From Oscillospiraceae bacterium (GTDB lineage Bacteria > Bacillota > Clostridia > Oscillospirales > CAG-272): a stretch of DNA of 6,652 nucleotides. Position 1 is the stretch's first letter. Each line of letters starts with the position of its first letter. Position numbers and translations under genes: made by a program. The DNA is taken from the NCBI GenBank assembly GCA_015065395.1, contig SVQJ01000064.1:1-6652 (forward strand), in the 5' to 3' direction. Positions 1 to 5,129 of this stretch are shown in pieces. Below the pieces are notes generated by a model. The model worked only from the letters and a program-made list of their open reading frames with translations, did no database searches and was not told the origin of the DNA.

Positions 1-223
1 ATATCCGGGGAAAATATTTTCAAGGATCCAGCTCATGGATGATATATGGGGAGCAGACAGCGATACCGGATGGGAAACTGACTCGATAGTAAACTCATTC
101 CAGCCTTCAAAACGCTTTCTCAGTCTGCCGATATGTACCGTAACAGTTTCCCATCCGGTATCGCTGTCTGCTCCCCATATTTCATCCATGAGCTGGATCC
201 TTGTAAATATTTTCCCCGGATAT
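1..223. repeat. Near-perfect inverted repeat with 80-base arms (1-80 and 144-223), 63-base spacer
   Basis: The reverse complement of 144-223 matches 1-80 with two mismatches, at 20/204 and 43/181. Both place T opposite T. Arm 144-223 codes for the conserved winged-helix segment of the response regulator (about residues 164-190: YPGKIFTRIQLMDEIWG...), so it is the native copy. Arm 1-80 begins exactly where the protein stops resembling its family, so it is the extra copy. The position at the very start of the window, and the instability of long closely spaced palindromes in bacterial DNA, favour a fold-back (template-switch) artefact of amplification or assembly. A true inverted duplication cannot be excluded. 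Confidence 0.95.
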
Positions 224-714
224 GATAACAGTTTATAAAGCAACAAAAATTCTTTTTGGGGCAGTTCCGTCGCAATGTTGTCTTTGGTAACGGTCAACGA
301 ATCGTAGTCAAGTACAACAGCCCCTATAACTATCTTTCTCTCGTTTGCGATCTGAGCACGTCTCAGTAGTGCTTTGATACGAAGCAGCATTTCAACCTCG
401 TCAATAGGCTTTGTCATGTAGTCATCGGTGCCTGCAAGAAAGCCTCTGCGTTTATCCTCCGGCAGCTGTTTTGCGGAAACCATAAGTATCGGTAGGTTGT
501 TGTTATTTTCCCTGAGTGTTTCCGTAAACTCATATCCGTCCATGTTTGGCATCATAATATCAAGAACGACCAGATCGATATGCTCTTTTTCAAGAAGCGC
601 GAGAGCATCTACGCCGTCTTTTGCGCAAAAAACCTCATATTTTTCAGCCTCGAGAACTGCTTTTAGGAGAAGCCGTGTGTGTTTATCGTCATCACAAACC
701 AGAATTCTGAACAT
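1..714 (-). CDS. OmpR/PhoB-family two-component response regulator, C-terminus missing and replaced by inverted sequence
   Basis: Cytosolic DNA-binding response regulator that would be phosphorylated by a partner histidine kinase, not seen here. The ATG at 714 follows AAAGGAG with 8-9 bases spacing. Residues 1-120 are a receiver domain: acidic pocket D8/D9, phospho-acceptor D52 (in LDIMMPNMDG), S80, and K102 in the DDYMTKP motif. Residues 127-212 are a winged-helix DNA-binding domain with PQKEFLLL, DEIWG and the recognition helix TVHIGRLRKRFE. Family members continue after EFTIES with a wing reading roughly VRGxGYR and then stop. Here, from about residue 213, the frame instead reads through an inverted copy of the gene's own DNA (VSHPVSLSAPH...) and is still open at position 1 (238 codons). 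The native end is therefore absent. The kinase gene often lies downstream of such regulators, which here would be beyond the left edge. The family call is very secure; the target genes are unknown. Confidence 0.93.
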   Translation of the reverse strand, partial: MFRILVCDDDKHTRLLLKAVLEAEKYEVFCAKDGVDALALLEKEHIDLVVLDIMMPNMDGYEFTETLRENNNNLPILMVSAKQLPEDKRRGFLAGTDDYMTKPIDEVEMLLRIKALLRRAQIANERKIVIGAVVLDYDSLTVTKDNIATELPQKEFLLLYKLLSYPGKIFTRIQLMDEIWGADSDTGWETVTVHIGRLRKRFEGWNEFTIESVSHPVSLSAPHISSMSWILENIFPGY

Positions 715-860
715 GATAGTTACTCCTTTCATTATGTGAATATAATATCGAATGTTTGTTAACTCTGGATAAACAAATGATAAAATGATTTTATACGTAA
801 ATTTTTATGCTGTCAAGGCGAGGTTGATTGAAGAAATAATATTTTTTTGTCTGCAGGTAC

Positions 861-889
861 TTTACAAAGTAAAAAGTATTCGTTAAAAT
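861..889 (+). promoter_or_regulatory. Probable sigma-70/SigA promoter of ddh
   Basis: TTTACA (861-866) and TAAAAT (884-889) are separated by exactly 17 bases, one mismatch each from the consensus hexamers. Transcription would start near 896, giving a leader of about 40 bases before the ddh ATG at 937. That is too short for a lysine riboswitch. This lies in the 222-base divergent gap between the response regulator and ddh. I could not find an equally convincing promoter for the response regulator on the other strand. Confidence 0.6.
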
Positions 890-936
890 ATCAGTATGTT
901 TTTTATCTTTTTCCTTTATGAAAGGATGTGTCAGGT

Positions 937-1923
937 ATGAGTATAAGAGTGGGTATTTACGGTTACGGAAATCTGGGACGCGGGATTGAATCTGCAATAA
1001 AGCAGAATCCCGATATGGAGCTTGTTTGCGTGTTCACGCGGCGCGATCCCGAAAAGCTTACAATAGCTACAGAGGGGGTCAAGGTTTGCCATGTTGATAA
1101 GGTGACTGATTATAAGGACAGAATTGATGTTATGATTCTCTGCGGAGGAAGCGCAAAGGATCTCCCCACCCAAACTCCGGATCTTGCAAAAATGTTTTGT
1201 GTTGTTGATAGCTTTGATACACATGCCAAGATACCTGAGCACTTTGCAAGGGTGGATAGCGCTGCCGCGCAGCACGGTAATGTTGCCATCATTTCCTGTG
1301 GCTGGGACCCGGGTATGTTCTCGTTAAACCGTCTTTATGCTGAGGTTATACTCCCGGAGGGTAAAAATTATACTTTTTGGGGTAAGGGCGTCAGCCAGGG
1401 ACATTCTGATGCTGTTCGCCGTATTGAAGGAGTGGCTGATGCAAGGCAGTACACCATACCTAAAACCGATGCTCTCAATTCTGTAAGAAACGCAGAAGAA
1501 CCTTTACTTACCGCAAGGGATATGCATTTGCGGGAATGCTTTGTTGTTGCAAAAGAAGGTGCTGATCTCGAAAGAATCGAAAAAGAGATAAAGGAAATGC
1601 CTGATTATTTTGCTGATTATGATACAATAGTACATTTTATAAGCTCGGAAGAAATGAAACGTGATCACAGCGGCATCCCTCACGGTGGTTTCGTTATAAG
1701 GACGGGTGCGACCGGAGCAGATTCCTCCAATAACCATGTGATCGAGTACAGCTTAAAGCTTGATTCTAATCCTGAATTTACAGCGTCTGTAATATGTGCT
1801 TTTGCAAGAGCGGCATACAAATTGCAGAAAAAGGGAGAGCTCGGCTGTAAAACGGTTTTTGATATTCCGCCTTCCTTGCTCAGTCCCAAATCTCCGGAGG
1901 AGCTGAGAAAAGAGCTTTTGTAA
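937..1923 (+). CDS. ddh: meso-Diaminopimelate D-dehydrogenase
   Basis: NADPH-dependent enzyme (EC 1.4.1.16) that makes meso-2,6-diaminopimelate in one step from tetrahydrodipicolinate and ammonia, bypassing the succinylase, acetylase and aminotransferase routes to lysine and peptidoglycan cross-linking peptide. The 328-residue length fits the family (about 320-330). Residues 4-16 are a Rossmann start, RVGIYGYGNLGRG, with the GxGxxG dinucleotide loop at 9-14. Conserved Ddh stretches follow: CGGSAKDLPTQ (69-79), VVDSFDTH (89-96), CGWDPGMFSLNRLYAE (from 121), a WGKGVSQGHSDAVRRIEGV stretch, HGGFVIRTG, and SNNHVIEYSLKLDSNPEFTA near the C-terminus. An in-frame GTG lies at 928, but AAAGGA (921-926) is only 1 base from it and 10 bases from the ATG at 937, so I choose 937. 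The gene stands alone between its own promoter and terminator, so it is probably monocistronic. The identification is very secure. Confidence 0.97.
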   Translation: MSIRVGIYGYGNLGRGIESAIKQNPDMELVCVFTRRDPEKLTIATEGVKVCHVDKVTDYKDRIDVMILCGGSAKDLPTQTPDLAKMFCVVDSFDTHAKIPEHFARVDSAAAQHGNVAIISCGWDPGMFSLNRLYAEVILPEGKNYTFWGKGVSQGHSDAVRRIEGVADARQYTIPKTDALNSVRNAEEPLLTARDMHLRECFVVAKEGADLERIEKEIKEMPDYFADYDTIVHFISSEEMKRDHSGIPHGGFVIRTGATGADSSNNHVIEYSLKLDSNPEFTASVICAFARAAYKLQKKGELGCKTVFDIPPSLLSPKSPEELRKELL

Positions 1924-1930
1924 TATGTTT

Positions 1931-1980
1931 ATTAAAAAAGGAAAACCCAAATGAGTCGAATCGGGTTTTCCTTTTTTAAT
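1931..1980. terminator. Bidirectional Rho-independent terminator between ddh and the lipoprotein gene
   Basis: A perfect 18-base-pair stem (1931-1948 with 1963-1980) closes a 14-base loop. Each arm has a GC-containing core (GGAAAACCC / GGGTTTTCC) flanked by six A or T, so transcripts from either strand end in a U-rich tract. It starts 8 bases after the ddh stop codon and ends 4 bases from the stop codon of the convergent minus-strand gene, so it can end both transcription units. Confidence 0.93.
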
Positions 1981-1983
1981 TTA

Positions 1984-3198
1984 TTATTTATTAAGCTTTT
2001 TACTGTATACCTGGTTGATATCCGAGCGTACCTTGCAGGCGTCAGCTATCCATTTTTTTGTATATAACTCAAGCATGGTTTCGCTCAGTCCCTCATCACC
2101 GTAGTAATATATCAAAAAGCTCTCGGCATCAGCAAAATTAGTTATACCGTAGGGATCAGCCATTTCAAGGCATTTTTCTTCATAGAAGCTGAGATAATCA
2201 TCACTGTCGGTGTGGGCTTTAAGATTTTCACATCTCACTATGTAATAATAGATCATATCCTCATAGCAGTATTGCTCTGAGCATTCTTCGAGATATGCAT
2301 AGAAATCTTCCAGCTTTTCATAGCCGTATTTTTCAGAAACGTATTCAAGAAGGGTCATATCGTCTTCTTGTGCGGCAGTTCTCGTGCTGTTCAGAAGGCT
2401 GTTGTATATCTCTTTAACCTCCTTTTCAGGCAGCTTCTTGAGCTTACTGTTTTCGCAAATGTAGTTCCATGCAAGGGTGGTCTTATAATCTGCAATCAGC
2501 TCATTGACCTCTTCGCGTAACTCATAGATGATATATTCACGCAGTGAATCGCCCTTGTATGAGTAATGCTCAAAGTAAAAATCGTCATTAGCGGCTGAAT
2601 AATCAACCGAGTCGATCCAGCAAAGGGTGATCTCCATTTCAAGAACTTTTCCGGAATTCAAGATATCTTTATAGAACGGGTCCGGGAGGGTCAGCTCAAC
2701 CTTTTTTGTTTCTCCCTGCTTCATGCCTATAACCGCGTTGTCAAGCTCAGGGAAGTAGAAATAGCCGCAACCAAGCACGAAGGACTCACCGTCGCCTTCA
2801 GCTCTCTGCTCGAAATTATAAAGGTGATAGGTTTCTTGCGTTTCCTTGAATTTGCAGGTGGTGATTATGCTGACAACGTCCCCCTTGATCGCAGCGCGGT
2901 CGGGATCCTCAGTTCTTTCGCAATAGTATTGAGCCATTATCGTTTTCTTGTTTTCGATATCTTCTTCAGAGGGAGCGTAAGTGAGATCGGGGATCTCTAT
3001 CCCCTTGTAATCGCATACATCCACATAGTCGGGGAGATAATAATCGTATCTTTCGCCGGTACGGTCATACTTTTCGTATGCTTCGTTCCTTTTTTTCTTT
3101 TTCAAGCTTTCTCCGCATCCGGTAAAAACGGATACAGAAAAGATGCACGCCAAAGTAAATGCAATTATTTTTACAGTTCTTTTCATTTTTTTATCCAT
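1984..3198 (-). CDS. Lipoprotein with trigger-factor-like FKBP domain and helical C-terminal domain (putative extracytoplasmic foldase)
   Basis: Predicted 404-residue lipoprotein. Residues 1-27 are a type II signal peptide: basic start MDKKMKR, hydrophobic core, and lipobox VFTGC with the lipidated cysteine at C28. The layout after that resembles trigger factor without its ribosome-binding domain. DYKGIEIP (63-70) matches the linker before the FKBP domain. About 85-195 is FKBP-like: KGDVVSI (105-111), then an AVIGMKQGETKKVELTLP stretch (155-172) and KVLEMEITLCWID. About 203-400 is helical, beginning like trigger factor (NDDFYFEHYSYKGDSLREYIIYELREE). The protein is unusually tyrosine-rich (about 42 of 404) and has 11 cysteines after C28. 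Isomerase activity is not proven by the sequence; chaperone or substrate-holding function is equally possible. The ATG at 3198 lies 4 bases after the stop of the upstream membrane-protein gene; AAAGG is very close to it, so the ATG at 3186 (residue 5) is an alternative start. Two TAA codons in tandem end the gene. Lipoprotein call strong, fold call good, role inferred. Confidence 0.85.
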   Translation of the reverse strand: MDKKMKRTVKIIAFTLACIFSVSVFTGCGESLKKKKRNEAYEKYDRTGERYDYYLPDYVDVCDYKGIEIPDLTYAPSEEDIENKKTIMAQYYCERTEDPDRAAIKGDVVSIITTCKFKETQETYHLYNFEQRAEGDGESFVLGCGYFYFPELDNAVIGMKQGETKKVELTLPDPFYKDILNSGKVLEMEITLCWIDSVDYSAANDDFYFEHYSYKGDSLREYIIYELREEVNELIADYKTTLAWNYICENSKLKKLPEKEVKEIYNSLLNSTRTAAQEDDMTLLEYVSEKYGYEKLEDFYAYLEECSEQYCYEDMIYYYIVRCENLKAHTDSDDYLSFYEEKCLEMADPYGITNFADAESFLIYYYGDEGLSETMLELYTKKWIADACKVRSDINQVYSKKLNK

Positions 3199-3202
3199 GC
3201 CT

Positions 3203-3961
3203 TTATTTTTTGTCTTTTATGAGCTCGTAATGCTGCTTTAATTTAAGTCTGCCGGTTATTAAGCGGGCAAGATACATATACCCGATGCCCGCGGCGGTAC
3301 ATCCGAGGAGGACGGAGGGGAAATCCTTTGCTGCGTATAAAAAGTCAAATGCGATTTTTCCCATATCGGAGGGGACAATGACATCAAGCTGAGGTATTAT
3401 ATAGTTTATGAGATCAATGATCGGTATGAGGAAATAGAAGCAAAAGGAAAACATGCCGATGGCGGTAATCGCTGCTATAACAGGAGTACGTTTCCTTTGA
3501 TGCTTTTCATCGTTGCTTTTGCATCTGGATCGGGAAAAAAGGATGCAAAGTCCGTATGTAAACAGGATAATGGGAACATAGATCAGGAATTCTATAGCGT
3601 AGGATCCAACGATAACAAAGGGGATCAGCGTGGACAGCATATCATTTTGGATCATAAATGACAGCATTTCAGCAGCCTTTGAAATAAGAATGATTCCGGC
3701 GGAGGCAAAAAGTATGATCTTGGCGGTTTTTTTTCCAAAGTATGAATGTGCATAAATTATAGCACAGATCACGGAAACTACAGCCAAAAGACTGCAGGTA
3801 TTATATAAAAACGAAAGCGTGTTTTTTACACTCGAGGAGATTGTTATGTTATTTGCGGCAATTCTGCCAATGATACGCAGAACAGTTGATAAGGCTGAAA
3901 AAGCAGTAACCGTACACAGGGAGAAAATATAAAAATTCAATGTGATATTAGACTTTGTCAT
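3203..3961 (-). CDS. Six-helix integral membrane protein of unknown function, first gene of the lipoprotein operon
   Basis: Not recognised as any named family. The 252-residue protein has about six hydrophobic segments, roughly at residues 10-32, 50-72, 79-103, 112-142, 160-185 and 215-235. A very basic loop at 144-159 (SRSRCKSNDEKHQRKR) lies between the fourth and fifth segments, and the C-terminal tail is basic (RLKLKQHYELIKDKK). By the positive-inside rule both are probably cytoplasmic. No catalytic motif, ATP-binding site or transporter signature is evident. The ATG at 3961 is preceded by AAGGTGGAG with 4 bases spacing, and an extended -10 promoter lies upstream. The gene ends 4 bases before the trigger-factor-like lipoprotein gene, so the two are almost certainly co-transcribed and may cooperate at the membrane. 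That functional link is inference from gene order only. Confidence 0.8.
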   Translation of the reverse strand: MTKSNITLNFYIFSLCTVTAFSALSTVLRIIGRIAANNITISSSVKNTLSFLYNTCSLLAVVSVICAIIYAHSYFGKKTAKIILFASAGIILISKAAEMLSFMIQNDMLSTLIPFVIVGSYAIEFLIYVPIILFTYGLCILFSRSRCKSNDEKHQRKRTPVIAAITAIGMFSFCFYFLIPIIDLINYIIPQLDVIVPSDMGKIAFDFLYAAKDFPSVLLGCTAAGIGYMYLARLITGRLKLKQHYELIKDKK

Positions 3962-3997
3962 AAAACTCCACCTTCAGATATTTATTCCCGACAAAAC

Positions 3998-4026
3998 ATT
4001 CTAACACATATTGTCAAATAAAACAA
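3998..4026 (-). promoter_or_regulatory. Probable extended -10 promoter of the membrane protein-lipoprotein operon
   Basis: On the minus strand TTGTTT (4026-4021) and TAGAAT (4003-3998) are 17 bases apart, with TG one base upstream of the -10 hexamer (an extended -10). The start of transcription would lie near 3991, about 30 bases before the ATG. An overlapping TTGACA at 4015-4010 is only 8 bases from the -10 and is not usable with it. Confidence 0.55.
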
Positions 4027-4050
4027 GACAGTTTTTTGTAAACTTTACTT

Positions 4051-4081
4051 TTGTAATAATACTTTGGATTGAGAATATAAT
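4051..4081 (+). promoter_or_regulatory. Possible promoter of the M14 peptidase gene
   Basis: A perfect TATAAT stands at 4076-4081, 33 bases before the ATG. The best upstream partner, TTGTAA (4051-4056), is 19 bases away, longer than the preferred 17, so the -35 element is weak. The divergent operon promoter lies about 50 bases further left in the same 153-base gap. Confidence 0.38.
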
Positions 4082-4114
4082 TTCAAAAAAGCCAAAGCGG
4101 AGAAAGAGGTTTAT

Positions 4115-5062
4115 ATGGCTGCAAAAAGAAAAGTGGAAATTGACAGAAGTAAGGCATTGCTTGATTTTTCTGTGCAAGCGGATTACGAGACGGTTTCAGC
4201 CTTTGTTGATACTATGAATGAAAGGTACAGCTTTTTATCCGTTACCAGCATCGGAGAGACGATATTAGGGAAAAAGATATTTATGCTTTCTCTCGGAAAC
4301 AGGAATGCGGCAAAAAGTGTTTTGTATGTGGCTTCTCACCACGGCGCCGAGTGGATAACCACTCTGATTCTTTTGCGTTTTGTCAATGAGGTGTGTGAAT
4401 ACTATAAAGCAGGTAAGCAGCCCTTCGGTGTAAATATGCAAGCCCTGCTTTCGGCAAGATGTATACACGTCGTTCCGCTTCTGAATGCTGATGGAGTGGA
4501 TATACAGATAAACGGTGTTTCAGAGGATTGTATATTGTATGACAGACTGAATAAAATGTCGGGCGGCAATTATTCCATGTGGAAGGCAAATGCCAGAGGA
4601 GTAGACTTAAATCACAATTATGATGCGGGATTTTATGAATATAAGAAGCTGGAATCGGAAAACGGGATAGTTCCCGGTGCAACAAGATACGGTGGAGAAG
4701 CACCTTTTTCCGAACCCGAGACCGGGGCTCTTGCAAATTATATAAGGTATGATGAGGCGGTCGGAATGGTGATCAGCCTGCATACAAGCGGAAATGAGAT
4801 ATATTATTCTTCCGGAGGTTATGCCCCCAAAGGGGCGCTGTCAATAGCGCGCCGCTTGGCACGGCTTTCCGGATATAAACTGTCACAGCCTGAAGGTCTT
4901 GCCGCGTATGGTGGACTTACCGACTGGTTTATTAAAGAATTTGACAGGCCGTCCTTCACAGTGGAATGCGGTAAGGACAAAACACCTATCTCTGAAAGAA
5001 AGTATTTTGAGCTATATGCTTCTGTCCGTGAAATGCTTATGTGTGCACCTGTTATGATATAA
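4115..5062 (+). CDS. M14-family zinc carboxypeptidase-like protein, possibly a gamma-D-glutamyl-meso-DAP-type murein peptidase
   Basis: Zinc metallopeptidase of the carboxypeptidase A fold (M14). The 315-residue protein has no signal peptide or membrane segment, so it should act in the cytosol. Residues 11-55 resemble the short N-terminal lead-in of bacterial M14 enzymes, including the IGETILGKKIFML strand. The zinc site is complete: H76 and E79 (SHHGAEW) and H223 (ISLHTSG). The general base is E284 (FTVECG). PLLNADGVD and WKANARGVDLNHNYDAG (to residue 171) are characteristic stretches. In pancreatic carboxypeptidase A the corresponding motif is NRN, whose Arg145 grips the substrate carboxylate; here the residue is H167. 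Bacterial M14C enzymes of this size cut the gamma-D-Glu-meso-DAP bond, and with ddh nearby a role in cell-wall peptide turnover is plausible, but substrate assignment is inference. The start ATG follows AGAGG with 5 bases spacing. Family call secure, substrate uncertain. Confidence 0.9.
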   Translation: MAAKRKVEIDRSKALLDFSVQADYETVSAFVDTMNERYSFLSVTSIGETILGKKIFMLSLGNRNAAKSVLYVASHHGAEWITTLILLRFVNEVCEYYKAGKQPFGVNMQALLSARCIHVVPLLNADGVDIQINGVSEDCILYDRLNKMSGGNYSMWKANARGVDLNHNYDAGFYEYKKLESENGIVPGATRYGGEAPFSEPETGALANYIRYDEAVGMVISLHTSGNEIYYSSGGYAPKGALSIARRLARLSGYKLSQPEGLAAYGGLTDWFIKEFDRPSFTVECGKDKTPISERKYFELYASVREMLMCAPVMI

Positions 5063-5068
5063 ATTGTG

Positions 5069-5097
5069 TTGACAGAATGTGTCTTTTAGGGTAAAAT
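5069..5097 (+). promoter_or_regulatory. Strong SigA-type promoter of polA
   Basis: TTGACA (5069-5074, perfect) and TAAAAT (5092-5097, one mismatch) are spaced by exactly 17 bases. Transcription would start near 5104, leaving a leader of about 26 bases before the polA ATG. The promoter begins 7 bases after the M14 gene ends, and no terminator is visible between the two genes, so some read-through into polA is also likely. Confidence 0.75.
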
Positions 5098-5129
5098 TAT
5101 ATGAGATCGTAAAAGGAAATGGTGTAAAA

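Noticed and set aside
1..223. Invertible phase-variation switch
   Set aside because: The arms are pieces of the regulator's own coding sequence rather than recombinase sites, no invertase gene is present, and inverting the 63-base spacer would not restore the missing C-terminus.
35..238. Plus-strand open frame of 67 codons spanning the inverted repeat
   Set aside because: It is the antisense of the response regulator plus its inverted copy; its WGADSDTGWET segment is the duplicated winged-helix coding sequence, and it lacks a ribosome binding site.
428..739. Plus-strand open frame of 103 codons
   Set aside because: Fully antisense to the receiver domain of the response regulator, whose motifs are unmistakable on the minus strand.
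764..772. DnaA-box-like sequence (TTATCCAGA on the minus strand)
   Set aside because: A single copy with a mismatch to TTATCCACA, without a cluster or an AT-rich unwinding element beside dnaA or dnaN, is no evidence for an origin.
928..930. GTG start for ddh three codons upstream
   Set aside because: AAAGGA lies only 1 base before it but 10 bases before the ATG at 937, and the added residues are outside the family's conserved N-terminus.
890..936. Lysine riboswitch before ddh
   Set aside because: The leader after the predicted promoter is only about 40 bases, far shorter than a lysine riboswitch, and no terminator-like hairpin is present there.
4383..4736. Minus-strand open frame of 117 codons
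   Set aside because: Antisense to the M14 peptidase core, including its conserved GVDLNHNYDAG region; no independent coding evidence.
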